From Kytococcus schroeteri (GTDB lineage: Bacteria > Actinomycetota > Actinomycetes > Actinomycetales > Dermatophilaceae), in assembly GCF_002847825.1 (NCBI RefSeq), contig NZ_PKIZ01000005.1:1-64000 (forward strand): 64,000 nt of DNA. The letters run 5' to 3'. A program made the position numbers and the translations under genes. This document shows, in pieces, positions 15,082 to 24,603 of the stretch (the first letter of the stretch is position 1; every line of letters starts with the position of its first letter). The notes under the pieces are model-generated. The model saw nothing but the letters and a program-made list of their open reading frames with translations. It searched no databases and had not been told where the DNA came from.

Positions 15082-16394
15082 GCGCGCACCTCGCGGGCCG
15101 AGGCGTCGACGGCGGTGACGATGCGGTCGAGCACGTCGTCGGTGTGCGCGGCCGAGGCGAACCAGGCCTCGAAGGCGCTCGGCGGCAGGTGCACGCCGTG
15201 GCGCAGCATCGCGTGGAAGAACGCGGCGTGCAGCGCGGTGTCCTGCTGCTGGGCGCTGGAGAAGTCGGTCACCTCGTCGTCGGTGAAGAAGACGCTGAAC
15301 ATGGTGCCCGCGCGGCCGATGCGGTGCGGGATGCCCTCACGGGTGAACGCCTCGGTGACCGCGGCGGTGAGCACCTCGCGGGCGTGGTCCACCGCGGCGT
15401 ACACCTCGTCGGTGCACAGCCGCAGCGTGGTCAGGCCGGCGGTGGCGGCCACCGGGTTCCCGCTGAGGGTGCCGGCCTGGTACACCGGGCCGGCCGGGGC
15501 CAGGCGCGCCATGACGTCCGCACGGCCACCGAAAGCGGCCACCGGGAAGCCGCCGCCCACCACCTTGCCGAAGGTGAACAGGTCGGGTGCCTCACCCATC
15601 TGCGAGAGGCCCAGCCAGCCGGTGGGGCTGGCACGGAAGCCGGTCATCACCTCGTCGGAGACCAGCAGCGCACCGTGCTCGCGGGTGAGGCGGCGCATCG
15701 CCTGCTCGAACTCCGGGGTCGGCGGCACCACGCCCATGTTGCCGGCGGCGGCCTCCACGATGACGGCGGCCACCTCCGGGCCGTGCTCGGCGAAGGCCTG
15801 CTCCAGGGCGGTCACGTCGTTGTACGGCAGCACCAGCGTCTGCCCGGCCGACGAGGCGGGCACCCCGGCGGAGTCAGGCAGCGCGAAGGTGACCACACCC
15901 GAACCCGCCTGTGCCAGCAGGGCGTCCACGTGGCCGTGGTAGTTGCCGGCGAACTTCACGACCTTCTCGCGGCCGGTGAACCCCCGGGCCAGGCGCAGCG
16001 CGCTCATGGTGGCCTCGGTGCCGGAGTTCACCAGGCGCACGGCCTCCACCGGCTCGATGCGGCGCACGATCTCCTCGGCCAGCTCCACCTCGTGCGGGTT
16101 GGGCGTGCCGAAGCTGAAGCCGCGCGCGGCGGCCGCGGTCACGGCCTCGAGCACCTCGGGGTGGGTGTGGCCCAGGATCATCGGGCCCCAGGAGCCCACG
16201 AGGTCGACGTACTCGGTGCCGTCGGCGTCGGTGAGCAGGGCGCCCCGGGCCGAGGTGATGAAGCGGGGGTCACCGCCCACCGCCCCGAACGCGCGGACCG
16301 GGGAGTTCACACCCCCGGGGATCACGGCGCGGCCGCGCTCCATCCAGGCGACGCTCTGGGACACGGGGGTACCGGGGGACACAGGGGTGGGCAT
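15078..16394 (-). CDS. hemL: glutamate-1-semialdehyde 2,1-aminomutase HemL
   Basis: PLP-dependent enzyme that converts glutamate-1-semialdehyde to 5-aminolevulinate, the second step of the C5 heme pathway. It is 438 aa. The PLP lysine is K277 in [13 protein letters not shown], with [11 protein letters not shown] just before it and [14 protein letters not shown] near 124-137. The start is ATG 16394; GTG 16400 two codons earlier is also possible and sits at a better distance from GGAAGGA. It heads the hemL-phosphatase-redoxin-ccdA-resB-ccsB operon and is separated from hemB by about 95 nt, so it likely has its own promoter. Confidence 0.95.
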   Translation of the reverse strand: MPTPVSPGTPVSQSVAWMERGRAVIPGGVNSPVRAFGAVGGDPRFITSARGALLTDADGTEYVDLVGSWGPMILGHTHPEVLEAVTAAAARGFSFGTPNPHEVELAEEIVRRIEPVEAVRLVNSGTEATMSALRLARGFTGREKVVKFAGNYHGHVDALLAQAGSGVVTFALPDSAGVPASSAGQTLVLPYNDVTALEQAFAEHGPEVAAVIVEAAAGNMGVVPPTPEFEQAMRRLTREHGALLVSDEVMTGFRASPTGWLGLSQMGEAPDLFTFGKVVGGGFPVAAFGGRADVMARLAPAGPVYQAGTLSGNPVAATAGLTTLRLCTDEVYAAVDHAREVLTAAVTEAFTREGIPHRIGRAGTMFSVFFTDDEVTDFSSAQQQDTALHAAFFHAMLRHGVHLPPSAFEAWFASAAHTDDVLDRIVTAVDASAREVRA

Positions 16395-16488
16395 GGACAC
16401 GACCGTCTCAATCCTTCCTGAGTGTTCGCTGCAAGGACGGGGCGCACGGGGCCCGCGACCAGCGGGCCGCGGGCCCCGGGACGCTGCG

Positions 16489-17493
16489 TCAGCGGCCCTC
16501 GCGGAGCCAGGCGGCGGCCTCCAGTGCGTGGTAGGTGAGCACCACGTCGGCCCCCGCACGGCGGATGCCCAGGAGCGACTCCAGCACGGCGGCACGGCGG
16601 TCGATCCAGCCGTTGGCCGCGGCGGCCTCCAGCATCGAGTACTCGCCGCTCACCTGGTAGGCCACCACGGGCAGGTCGGTGTGCGCACGCAGCGCCGCCA
16701 CCACGTCCAGGTAGGCCAGGGCGGGCTTCACCATCACCATGTCGGCACCCTCGGCCTCGTCCAGGGCCAGCTCCACCAGGCTCTCGCGGGTGTTGGCCGG
16801 GTCCTGCTGGTAGGTGCGGCGGTCGCCCTGCAGGGAGGAGTCCACGGCCTCGCGGAAGGGGCCGTAGAAGGCCGAGGCGTACTTGGCCGTGTAGGCCATG
16901 ACCACCACGTCGGCGAAGCCGGCCTCGTCGAGCGCCTCGCGGATGACCACCACCTGGCCGTCCATCATGCCGCTGGGGGCCACCACGTGGGCGCCGGCGC
17001 GGGCCTGCGCCACGGCCATCTCGGCGTAGCGCTGCAGGGTGGCGTCGTTGTCCACCCGGCCGGCGGCGTCGAGCACGCCGCAGTGGCCGTGGTCGGTGAA
17101 CTCGTCCAGGCAGAGGTCGGTCATCACCAGCAGCTCGTCGCCCACGGCGTCGCGCACCGCCCGCGTGGCCCGGTTGAGGATGCCCTCGGGGTCGGTGGCA
17201 CCGCTGCCGACGGCGTCCTTGGTGGACGGCACGCCGAACAGCATGATGCCGCTCACCCCGGCGTCGCGGGCCTGCACGGCCAGCTCCACCAAGCCCTCCA
17301 CGGTGTGCTGCTGCACGCCCGGCATCGAGGAGATGTCGCGCGGGGCGTCACCCTCGTGCACGAAGGCGGGCAGCACGAGGTCCTGCGGCGCCAGGCGCGT
17401 CTCGGACACCATCCGCCGCATGGCCGGAGTGGTGCGCAGGCGACGCGGGCGACGGTGCGGGCCCAGCACGGGGCGCTCCGGCGCGGGGCTCAC
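16489..17493 (-). CDS. hemB: porphobilinogen synthase HemB
   Basis: Cytosolic enzyme that condenses two 5-aminolevulinate molecules to porphobilinogen. It is 334 aa. The two active-site lysines are in [16 protein letters not shown] and [12 protein letters not shown]. The metal site reads [16 protein letters not shown], with two cysteines and one aspartate where the fully zinc-dependent type has three cysteines. The start overlaps the hemD stop by 4 nt, making it the last gene of hemA-hemC-hemD-hemB. Confidence 0.95.
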   Translation of the reverse strand: MSPAPERPVLGPHRRPRRLRTTPAMRRMVSETRLAPQDLVLPAFVHEGDAPRDISSMPGVQQHTVEGLVELAVQARDAGVSGIMLFGVPSTKDAVGSGATDPEGILNRATRAVRDAVGDELLVMTDLCLDEFTDHGHCGVLDAAGRVDNDATLQRYAEMAVAQARAGAHVVAPSGMMDGQVVVIREALDEAGFADVVVMAYTAKYASAFYGPFREAVDSSLQGDRRTYQQDPANTRESLVELALDEAEGADMVMVKPALAYLDVVAALRAHTDLPVVAYQVSGEYSMLEAAAANGWIDRRAAVLESLLGIRRAGADVVLTYHALEAAAWLREGR

Positions 17494-19166
17494 CGGCTCC
17501 TCCGACGCTTGGTGACCTCCTGCGAGGGACGGGTCACAGGACGGCCGGCGGCGAGCGCCTCCTCCACCCGGCCGCGGGCGAACGCGGTGAGGGCGTCGAT
17601 GACGGCCTCACCGCTGGCCTCCTCGGCCACCGCGTCCACGCGCAGCCCCAGCTCGGTGGCGGTCTCCGCCGTGGCCGGGCCGATGCAGACGATCACGGTG
17701 CTCGGCGACGGCTTGCCGGCGATGCCCACGAGGTTGCGCACCGTGGAGCTGCTGGTGAACACCGCGGCGTCGTAGGTGCCGTTCTTGATGGCGGCACGCA
17801 CCGGCGCCGGCGGCGGCGTGGCGCGCACGGTGCGGTAGGCCACGATGTCGTCGACCTCCCAGCCGCGCTCCTGCAGGCCGCTCACGAGCACCTCGGTAGC
17901 GATGTCGGCACGGGGCAGGAAGACGCGGTTGATCGGGTCGAGCACGTCGTCGTACGGCGGCCAGTCCTCGAGCAGGCCACGGGCGGACTGCTCCCCGCTG
18001 GGCACGAGGTCGGGCTCGATTCCCCAGGCGCGCAGCGCGTCGGCGGTCTTGCCGCCGACGGCGGCGATCTTCAGCCCGGCGAAGTCGCGGGCGTCCAGGC
18101 CCAGGCCGGCGAACTTCTCGCGCACGGCCTTCACCGCGTTCACCGAGGTGAAGCCGATCCACTCGTAGGTGCCGGTCACCAGGCCGCGGATGGCCTTGTC
18201 CATCTGGTGCGGGGAGCGCGGCGGCTCCACGCTGATGGTGGGCACCACGTGGGCGGTGGCGCCGCGCTCGGAGAGGGCGCGCACCATCGGCTCGGCCTGA
18301 TCCTTGGTGCGGGGCACCAGCACGCGCCAGGCGAACAGCGGGCGGGTCTCGAACCACGAGAGGGTGTCGCGGTCGCCCACGCAAGCGCCCACGGTGGCCA
18401 CCACCTCGTCGCCCTCCACCTCCTCGGCGCCCTCGGCGACGTCCGCCAGGGTGCTGATGCTCGTGGCCTGCTGGGCGGTGGTGCCGCCCACGGTCAGCGC
18501 GATGGGGGTGTTGGCCGCGCGGCCGCCCTTCACCAGGGCACGGGCGTGCTCCACCACCTCGTCGGCGCTGCCGATGAGCACCAAGGTGGTCGAGTCGTCC
18601 TCCACCACGGCGGGGTTCACGCGGCCGCCGGGGCCGATGGCGTGCACCACGCGGTTGGTGCCGGTGGCGATGGGCACCCCGGCGTAGGTCGGCACGGCCT
18701 GCAGGGCGGAGACGCCCGGCACGACCTCGATCTCCAGCCCGGCCTTGCGGGCCGCGGCGGCCTCCACGCCCAGCGAGGAGAAGATCGACGGGTCGCCGTC
18801 CACCACGCGGGCCAGCACCACCTGGCCCTCGCGGCCTCCGCCGGCCTCGGCACGGCGCTCGGCGGCCTGCTTGACCGCGTCCTTGGCGGTGGAGACCAGC
18901 TCCTTGGCCCGGGAGGCCGCGGTGAGCTCGGCCTGCGCGGCCGGCACCGTCATGAAGGTGGCCCCGGGGCGCATCCACTCCACGAAGTCGTCCTCGAGGT
19001 GGCCCTCGTCGGCCACCACGACGTCGGCCATGCCGAGCACGCGGGTGGCGCGCACGGTCATGAGGCCGGGGTCCCCGGGGCCGGCTCCGACGAAGACGAT
19101 GCGGGCAGCGGGCGCGGGGAGCCCTGCCCGCTGGGGCGAGGGCTGGGTGCTCGGGGCGGTGCTCAC
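17490..19166 (-). CDS. hemD: uroporphyrinogen-III synthase fused to a CobA-like methyltransferase domain
   Basis: Two-domain protein of 558 aa. The first domain (about 18-265) has the tetrapyrrole methylase fold, [16 protein letters not shown] and [12 protein letters not shown]. However, the usual CobA motifs GGDP-F-FGRG and the HR of the substrate loop are altered ([24 protein letters not shown]). The second (about 270-525) is the HemD fold that closes hydroxymethylbilane to uroporphyrinogen III. The fusion is typical of actinobacteria (Rv0511). It overlaps hemC upstream and hemB downstream by 4 nt. HemD activity is well supported; methyltransferase activity for siroheme is uncertain. Confidence 0.92.
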   Translation of the reverse strand: MSTAPSTQPSPQRAGLPAPAARIVFVGAGPGDPGLMTVRATRVLGMADVVVADEGHLEDDFVEWMRPGATFMTVPAAQAELTAASRAKELVSTAKDAVKQAAERRAEAGGGREGQVVLARVVDGDPSIFSSLGVEAAAARKAGLEIEVVPGVSALQAVPTYAGVPIATGTNRVVHAIGPGGRVNPAVVEDDSTTLVLIGSADEVVEHARALVKGGRAANTPIALTVGGTTAQQATSISTLADVAEGAEEVEGDEVVATVGACVGDRDTLSWFETRPLFAWRVLVPRTKDQAEPMVRALSERGATAHVVPTISVEPPRSPHQMDKAIRGLVTGTYEWIGFTSVNAVKAVREKFAGLGLDARDFAGLKIAAVGGKTADALRAWGIEPDLVPSGEQSARGLLEDWPPYDDVLDPINRVFLPRADIATEVLVSGLQERGWEVDDIVAYRTVRATPPPAPVRAAIKNGTYDAAVFTSSSTVRNLVGIAGKPSPSTVIVCIGPATAETATELGLRVDAVAEEASGEAVIDALTAFARGRVEEALAAGRPVTRPSQEVTKRRRSR

Positions 19167-20221
19167 GAGTTCTCCTTCAGGGACGTCGGGTCGGCGGGTG
19201 CCGGTGCGTCGCCGATGCCGGGGAGCCGGTCGGCTCCCGCATCGCGCAGCGCCAGGGCCACCCGGCGGCCCAGGTCGTCGGCGGTGCTGTGCTGGGGGGA
19301 CCGGCCGCCGGTGGCCGGGTCCGTGGGCGAGGACGGGGAGGGCGGTGCAGACAGGTCAGGGGCCTCGCGGGTGCAGCCGGCCTCGCGGACCGACCACGAG
19401 CCGTCGCGCTCCCCGGCGAAGGCCACGAGCTCGACCACCTCGCCGGCCGCGTCGTCCACGGCGCGGGCCAGGGCCCCCACGGGCGCGGAGCAGCCGGCCT
19501 CGAGGGTGCCGAGCACGGCGCGCTCGGCGGCGGTCGCGGTGCGGGTGGGCGCGTGGTCGAGCGCACGCAGGACCTCGGTCGTCGCCGGGTCGTCGCTGCG
19601 GCACTCCACGGCGAGCGCACCCTGCCCGGGGGCGGGCACCATCACGTCGGGGCCGAGCCACTGCGTGACCCGGTCGGTGAGGCCCAGACGGCGCAGGCCG
19701 GCCCCGGCCAGCACCACCGCGTCGAGCTCGCCCTCGGTGACGGTGGCCAGGCGGCGCGGCACGTTGCCCCGCAGGTCCACCACCTCCAGGTCCGGACGGG
19801 CCACCCGCAGCTGGGCCTCGCGGCGCGGCGAGCCGGTGCCCACACGGGCCCCGGCCGGCAGCATGTCCAGGGTGAGGCCGTCGCGCGCCACCAGGGCGTC
19901 GCGCGGGTCCTCGCGCTCGGGCACGGCGGCGATGACGAGCCCCTCGGGCTGGGCCACCGGCAGGTCCTTGAGGGAGTGCACGGCCAGGTCGATCTCCCCG
20001 GCCAGCAGGGCGTCGCGCAGGGCGCTCACGAACACGCCCGTTCCCCCGATGCGGCTCAGCGGCGCACGGTTCACGTCACCCTCGGTGGTCACGAGCACCA
20101 GCTCCACCTCGTGCCCCAGGGCCCGCAGCGCGTCGGCCACGTGCCCGGACTGGGTGGTGGCGAGGTCGCTGCGCCGGGTGCCCAGGCGCAGGGGGCGGCG
20201 GGCCTCCGTCGCGGCGGTCAC
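19163..20221 (-). CDS. hemC: porphobilinogen deaminase HemC
   Basis: Cytosolic enzyme, 352 aa, that polymerises four porphobilinogens to hydroxymethylbilane. The N-terminus RLGTRRSDLATTQSG and the block IDLAVHSLKDLP are diagnostic. The cofactor-binding cysteine is in LEAGCSAPVGALA. The C-terminal region is longer than in enterobacteria and Pro/Ser-rich. It begins with GTG overlapping the hemA stop (GTGA) and ends overlapping the hemD start. Confidence 0.96.
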   Translation of the reverse strand: MTAATEARRPLRLGTRRSDLATTQSGHVADALRALGHEVELVLVTTEGDVNRAPLSRIGGTGVFVSALRDALLAGEIDLAVHSLKDLPVAQPEGLVIAAVPEREDPRDALVARDGLTLDMLPAGARVGTGSPRREAQLRVARPDLEVVDLRGNVPRRLATVTEGELDAVVLAGAGLRRLGLTDRVTQWLGPDVMVPAPGQGALAVECRSDDPATTEVLRALDHAPTRTATAAERAVLGTLEAGCSAPVGALARAVDDAAGEVVELVAFAGERDGSWSVREAGCTREAPDLSAPPSPSSPTDPATGGRSPQHSTADDLGRRVALALRDAGADRLPGIGDAPAPADPTSLKENS

Positions 20222-21588
20222 CGGGAGGTCCCCGGCTGCTCGAGGAGGGCGCCCAGCGTCAGGCCGTCCAGGGCGGACTCGGGCACGAGCGGCGTCGGCC
20301 CGCTGGTGGGCGGGGCGCTGACGGCCTGCGTCTCGTGCGGGTCCAGGTCGAAGAGCTCGCGCAGCGCCCCGGCGAAGTCACCGCGGGGGTCACCGGCCAG
20401 CTGCTTCACGCGCACGCTCGGGGTGTGCAGCAGCTTCTCCACGATGCGGTGCACCGACCGGCTCACCTCCTCGCGCTCGGCCTCCCCCAGGTCGGGCAGG
20501 CGGCGGTCCAGGCGGGCCATCTCGGACTCCACCACGGCCCGCGCGGACCGGCGCAGGGCGGTCACGGTCGGGGCCACCTCCAGCTGGCGGCGAGCCACCT
20601 CGAAGGCGGCCACCTCGGCCTCCACCAGCTCGCGCACGGCACGCACCTCGGCCTCCGCGCCGTCGTTGCCGGCGTCCGCCTCCTCGCCACCGAGGCCACC
20701 CAGGCCCACGACGTGCTGACCGGGCAGGTCGGCCACCTCCGGCTCCACGTCGCGCGGCAGGGCCAGATCCACCAGCACGCGCTCGCGCTGCGGCAGGCCG
20801 GCCACGAGGTCGCGGGTGATGACCGCACCGGTGGCCCCGGTGCAGGTGATGACCACGTCGGCGCCGGCGAGCACCGCGGCGAGCTCGTCCCAGTCGTGGG
20901 CCGTGCCCTCGGTCGCCTCAGCGAGGCGGTCGGCGGTGGCGCGGGTGCGGTTCACCACGTGCAGGTCGGTGCGCACCCGGCGGGCCACGGTCATGGCGGC
21001 CAGCGAGCTCATGGCCCCCGCGCCCACGACCACCACGGTGCGTCCGGCCAGGGGGCCCAGCAGCTGCTCGGCGCGTTCCAGCCCGCGCTGCACCAGCGAG
21101 CGGCTCACGGCGTCGATCTCGGTCTCGGCGTGCGCGCGGCGCCCCACACGCAGGGCGTGGTCGAAGAGCGAGCCCAGGTGCGTGCCGGCGCGGCCAGAAC
21201 GGCGCGCGCGGCGCAGGGCGGTGCGGAACTGGCCAAGGATCTGCCCCTCGCCCACCGCCATCGAGTCCAGGCCGGCGGCCACGGAGAAGGCGTGCCCCAC
21301 CGCGCGGTCCTCGTAGTGCACGTAGAGGGAGGGGGCCAGCTCGGCGACCTCCACCCCGGTGGTCGTCGCCAGCGACTGCCCGATGTGGTGCACGGCGCCG
21401 TGGAAGGCGGTGGCCTCCACGTAGACCTCGAGCCGGTTGCAGGTGGAGACGGTCAGCACCTCGGCCACGTCGGCGCCGGTCTGGACCGCCGCGGCGAGCT
21501 CCCCGGCCGCGTCGTCCCCCAGGGCCACTCGCTCCAACAGGTCCATGGACGCACTGCGGTGCGACGCACCGACGACCAGCAGACTCAC
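20218..21588 (-). CDS. hemA: glutamyl-tRNA reductase HemA
   Basis: NADPH-dependent reductase, 456 aa, that turns glutamyl-tRNA into glutamate-1-semialdehyde, the committed step of heme synthesis. MSLLVVGASHRSASMDLLER forms the N-terminus. The catalytic cysteine is in VSTCNRLEVY (about 49), the NADPH-binding GAGAMSSLAA is near 181-190, and a helical dimerisation domain ends the protein. The GTG 21588 start matches the family N-terminus. It is first in the hemACDB operon and has a long leader with a 9-bp inverted repeat. Confidence 0.96.
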   Translation of the reverse strand: MSLLVVGASHRSASMDLLERVALGDDAAGELAAAVQTGADVAEVLTVSTCNRLEVYVEATAFHGAVHHIGQSLATTTGVEVAELAPSLYVHYEDRAVGHAFSVAAGLDSMAVGEGQILGQFRTALRRARRSGRAGTHLGSLFDHALRVGRRAHAETEIDAVSRSLVQRGLERAEQLLGPLAGRTVVVVGAGAMSSLAAMTVARRVRTDLHVVNRTRATADRLAEATEGTAHDWDELAAVLAGADVVITCTGATGAVITRDLVAGLPQRERVLVDLALPRDVEPEVADLPGQHVVGLGGLGGEEADAGNDGAEAEVRAVRELVEAEVAAFEVARRQLEVAPTVTALRRSARAVVESEMARLDRRLPDLGEAEREEVSRSVHRIVEKLLHTPSVRVKQLAGDPRGDFAGALRELFDLDPHETQAVSAPPTSGPTPLVPESALDGLTLGALLEQPGTSR

Positions 21589-21663
21589 CGGGGAATCACG
21601 GGCTCCTCTCCGCGTGCTCCCGCCGATGTCGGGCACCACACGGCAGGGATCGGGCGGCGTGGA

Positions 21664-21715
21664 GGGGGCGCTATACCAGATGCGCCCGTCGGAGGGAACA
21701 GCGCCCCCGAGTCTA
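21664..21715 (-). promoter_or_regulatory. putative hemA promoter and leader hairpin
   Basis: On the minus strand, TAGACT (21710-21715) could be a -10 box. The predicted transcript then holds the inverted repeat AGCGCCCCC (21700-21708) / GGGGGCGCT (21664-21672), about 76 nt before the hemA start. A TATAGC further downstream is an alternative -10. No Rex-type operator was recognised. Confidence 0.35.
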
Positions 21716-21790
21716 CGCTGCAGCGTCGTACTTCACGAAATCCGCGCACCCGCAGGGCACTCCCCCTCACTCCCGGCCGGGCACAACACC

Positions 21791-21818
21791 GCGCCCCCCG
21801 GCCGTGGCCGGGGGGCGC
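21791..21818 (-). terminator. terminator hairpin after bS22 gene
   Basis: A perfect 13-bp GC-rich stem: GCGCCCCCCGGCC (21791-21803) pairs with 21806-21818. It lies 6 nt after the stop of the 32-aa gene and upstream of hemA. There is no U-tract, as is common in actinobacteria. Confidence 0.75.
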
Positions 21819-21824
21819 TGGGAG

Positions 21825-21923
21825 TCACTTCTTGTTGCGACGCTGGTGACGCGTCTTGCGCAGCAGCTTGCGGTGCTTCTTCTTGCTCATGCGCTTGCGA
21901 CGCTTCTTGATGACGGAACCCAT
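21825..21923 (-). CDS. 30S ribosomal protein bS22 (AURKAIP1/COX24-domain small protein)
   Basis: A 32-residue, extremely basic protein: [20 protein letters not shown] followed by [12 protein letters not shown]. This is the conserved actinobacterial small ribosomal subunit protein bS22, which carries the AURKAIP1/COX24 domain and binds 16S rRNA near the decoding region. More than half of the residues are Lys or Arg. AAGGATG precedes the ATG, and a strong terminator follows. The gene is too short for routine calling, but the sequence is unmistakable. It lies alone between hemA and the deacetylase gene, as in many relatives. Confidence 0.93.
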   Translation of the reverse strand: MGSVIKKRRKRMSKKKHRKLLRKTRHQRRNKK

Positions 21924-22097
21924 GCTTCACATCCTTCTCGGGGTGTTACCGCGGCCCCTCACACGGGATGGAGGCCTCAACAGTTCTGATGGGTCCTGCG
22001 CCACGTCCGCGGCGCCCTGCCAGGAGGGCCGGCCGACGACGCGGGCACGGGGACCCGAAGACGGTGATGGCCAACGATACACCCCGCGCCCCGGGGG

Positions 22098-23315
22098 TCA
22101 GTCGAACCAGGGGTCCAGCCCGTGGTGGGCGAACACGGCCTCGCGCGTGGCCATGACGGCCTGGTCGGTGGGCGAGTCGGGGTCGTAGCCGGTCTCCCAG
22201 CTGCGCCACCACGGCCAGTCACCGCCGGCGTCGCCCATGGTCAGCGGGTACTCGCCGACGACCTCCTCGAGGCGGGCGCACCAGCCCGGCGGGGTGTCCA
22301 CCGAGAGGTCCACCTCCTGGCCGGCCACCACGCCGAGCAGGGCGGTCCAGCTGCGCGGCACCACGTCGGTGATCGAGTAGCCACCGCCCCCGAGGGCCAG
22401 CCAGCGCTCCTCGCACACCGACCCGGCCAGCTCGCGCATGGTGCCCATGGCCACGGCCTGGGCCTCCACGGAGAGCCCGAAGTGCGCCAGCGGGTCGTGG
22501 GCGTGGCCGTCGCACCCGTGCTGGGTCACGAGCACCGTCGGCTCGAGGGCGTGCACCAGCGGCGGCACGATCGCGTGCACCGCCCGCAGCCAGGCCGCGT
22601 CGCCCGTCCCCGGGGGCAGGGCCACGTTCACCGCCGAGCCCTCCGCACCCGGGCCGCCCACGTCGCCGGGGAAGCCGGTACCGGGGAAGAGCACGCGACC
22701 GCTCTCGTGCAGGGAGATGGTCACCACGCGCGGGTCGTCCCAGAAGGCGGCCTCCACCCCGTCGCCGTGGTGCACGTCGAGGTCCACGTAGACGACCTTC
22801 TCCGCACCCCGGTCGAGCAGGCGGCGGATGGCCAGTGCGGGGTCGTTGTAGATGCAGAAGCCCGCCGCCCGGTCCGGCATCGCGTGGTGCAGGCCGCCGG
22901 CGATGTTCACCCCGCGCACGATCTCCCCGGCCATGATGGCGTCGGCGAGCTGCAGGCTTCCCCCGGCGGCCAGCGCGGAGGCCTCGTGCATGTGCGCGAA
23001 CGCCGGGGAGTCCTCGTCGCCGATGCCCTGCGAGCCGTCGGCCGACCCCGGGTCCCGCGACACCGCCTTCACGTGCTCGACGTACCCACGGGTGTGCACC
23101 GTGGCGAGCTCGTCGTCGGTGGCCGCCACGGGCGGCACGAGCTCGAGCGCGTCGAGCACCCCCAGCTCGTCGGCCAGGTCGTGGGTGAGCCGCAGCCGCA
23201 GGGGGTTCATCGGGTGGTGCGCGCCGAAGTCATACTTGACCAGGGCCTCGTCCCAGACCGCCCGCCCGCGCTCGCTCGGGTGGGTGGCGGCGGCGTCCCG
23301 TCCTGCGTCGTCCAT
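22098..23315 (-). CDS. acetoin utilization protein AcuC-like deacetylase
   Basis: Class I histone-deacetylase-fold enzyme, 405 aa. It is a zinc-dependent amidohydrolase probably acting on acetyl-lysine of proteins such as acetyl-CoA synthetase. The metal and catalytic residues are in GGLHHAMPDRAAGFCIYND, VVYVDLDVHHGDGVEAAF and LVTQHGCDGHAHDPLAHF. The N-terminus HPMNPLRLRLTHDL is typical of AcuC rather than of acetylpolyamine hydrolases. It is divergent from the trkA gene, with 26 nt between the starts. No acetoin catabolic genes are nearby, so the name reflects homology only. Confidence 0.9.
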   Translation of the reverse strand: MDDAGRDAAATHPSERGRAVWDEALVKYDFGAHHPMNPLRLRLTHDLADELGVLDALELVPPVAATDDELATVHTRGYVEHVKAVSRDPGSADGSQGIGDEDSPAFAHMHEASALAAGGSLQLADAIMAGEIVRGVNIAGGLHHAMPDRAAGFCIYNDPALAIRRLLDRGAEKVVYVDLDVHHGDGVEAAFWDDPRVVTISLHESGRVLFPGTGFPGDVGGPGAEGSAVNVALPPGTGDAAWLRAVHAIVPPLVHALEPTVLVTQHGCDGHAHDPLAHFGLSVEAQAVAMGTMRELAGSVCEERWLALGGGGYSITDVVPRSWTALLGVVAGQEVDLSVDTPPGWCARLEEVVGEYPLTMGDAGGDWPWWRSWETGYDPDSPTDQAVMATREAVFAHHGLDPWFD

Positions 23316-23341
23316 GACGTCACGCTACCGAGAGGAGACCC

Positions 23342-24010
23342 ATGCAGCGGCACCGGCTCTACGACGAGGACACCCTCGTCATCGGCCTGGGGCGCTTCGG
23401 CACGGCCGTGGCGTCCGAGATGCGCGCCCTGGGCTACCGCGTGCACGCCATCGAGGAGCGGCCCCGGCTGGCCGAGCGGCACCACCGCACCTTCGAGCGC
23501 GTCATGGCCATCGACGCCACCGACCCCCAGGAGCTGCAGCAGGCCAAGCCGGAACTCTTCCGCATCGCCGTGGTGGCCATCGGGTCGTCCGTGGAGTCCT
23601 CGCTGCTCACGGCCGGCAACCTCGTGGACGCCGGCGTGCCCAACATCTGGGCCAAGGCCGTCAGCGAGGAGCACGCGCGCATCCTGGAGCGCATCGGCGT
23701 GCACCACGTGGTCTTCCCCGAGGCCGACAGCGGCCGCCGCGTGGCGCACCTGGTCAACGACAAGCTGCGCGACTACATCGAGTTCGACGACGGGTACGCC
23801 ATCGTGAAGATGACCCCGCCGCACGAGATGATCGACAAGACCCTCACCGAGAGTCAGGTCCGTTCGCGCTACGGGGTCACCGTGGTGGGTGTGAAGGAGC
23901 CGGGCGAGGACTTCCACCACGCGGTGCCGGGCACCATGGTGGGTCGCCACCACTCCATCATCGTGAGCGGGCCGGCGGCCGCCATCGAGCGGCTCGCCTC
24001 CCGCCCCTGA
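23342..24010 (+). CDS. TrkA/KtrA family potassium channel regulatory subunit
   Basis: Cytosolic RCK protein of 222 aa that gates a potassium uptake channel. The N-terminal Rossmann domain begins LVIGLGRFGTAVASEMRALG (about 12-31), with acidic E in HAIEERP after the second strand, and the C-terminal RCK_C domain spans about 135-220. GAGAGGAG lies 6 nt upstream of the ATG. One RCK unit per chain means a KtrA-type octameric ring rather than the double TrkA. The membrane partner (TrkH/KtrB) is not adjacent and must be elsewhere. Confidence 0.9.
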   Translation: MQRHRLYDEDTLVIGLGRFGTAVASEMRALGYRVHAIEERPRLAERHHRTFERVMAIDATDPQELQQAKPELFRIAVVAIGSSVESSLLTAGNLVDAGVPNIWAKAVSEEHARILERIGVHHVVFPEADSGRRVAHLVNDKLRDYIEFDDGYAIVKMTPPHEMIDKTLTESQVRSRYGVTVVGVKEPGEDFHHAVPGTMVGRHHSIIVSGPAAAIERLASRP

Positions 24011-24028
24011 AGGGGCCGACTCAGTCGG
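24003..24028. terminator. tandem small hairpins between convergent genes
   Basis: GCCCC-TGAA-GGGGC (24003-24016) overlaps the trkA stop. CCGAC-TCA-GTCGG (24016-24028) overlaps the end of the convergent acetyltransferase gene. Both are short and could act as a weak bidirectional terminator. Confidence 0.35.
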
Positions 24029-24599
24029 TGCCGTCCTCCAGGGACCCGGCCACGTCCTCGTCGACGTCGCCCTGCAGGGCCAGCGGAGTCTCCTCGGATT
24101 CCGCACCCAGCGGCAGCACGAAGGCGGCCTCCACCTCGGGCTCGCCGTTGACCACGACGTCCCGACGGCCCTCCGTGGGGCGGTAGCCGATGGAGCTGGC
24201 GAACGCCACGGCGCGGCCGTTGTCCGTGCCCACCCAGTAGACGAGGTGGCTGTAGCCGGCGTTGCGGCCCACCTGCTCGGCGTGGTCCATGAGCTTGCGG
24301 GCGACGCCCTCGCCACGCAGGGCCGGGGTCACCCAGATGCCGTAGACCTCACCCAGCTCGTCGTCCTTGCGGGTGTCCTCGTCGCCGACGGAGGCCAGGG
24401 CCACCAACTCGGAGCCCCGCTGGGCGACGAGGCGGGTGGAGTGGCTCATGCGCTCCTGCCACTGCTCGTCACCGTGCTGCGACTCCTCCTCGTAGGAGGC
24501 CACGAAGGCCTCGGGGTCCTCCTGCAGCGCCCGCAGGCGAAGGGTCTTGAAGATCTCCCACTCGTCTGCCGCGAGCTCGCGCACCGTGATGTCAGTCAT
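24021..24599 (-). CDS. GNAT family N-acetyltransferase
   Basis: Predicted acetyl-CoA-dependent transferase of 192 aa with unknown acceptor. The acetyl-CoA loop is in VTPALRGEGVARKLMDHAEQ (motif R-G-x-G-x-A), preceded by ELGEVYGIW and followed by the YWVGTDNGRAVAFASSIGY strand-helix. The last 30 residues are an acidic extension (GDVDEDVAGSLEDGTD). The ATG at 24599 begins MTDITVRELAADEWE, a normal GNAT N-terminus. It lies directly downstream of a second GNAT gene; the pair probably forms one transcript with proC. Confidence 0.85.
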   Translation of the reverse strand: MTDITVRELAADEWEIFKTLRLRALQEDPEAFVASYEEESQHGDEQWQERMSHSTRLVAQRGSELVALASVGDEDTRKDDELGEVYGIWVTPALRGEGVARKLMDHAEQVGRNAGYSHLVYWVGTDNGRAVAFASSIGYRPTEGRRDVVVNGEPEVEAAFVLPLGAESEETPLALQGDVDEDVAGSLEDGTD

Positions 24600-24603
24600 G
24601 TGG

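Noticed and set aside
21733-21930. A 65-codon minus-strand frame over the bS22 gene
   Set aside because: The overlapping 32-aa frame 21825-21923 is unmistakably bS22; the longer frame reads it out of phase and runs through its terminator.
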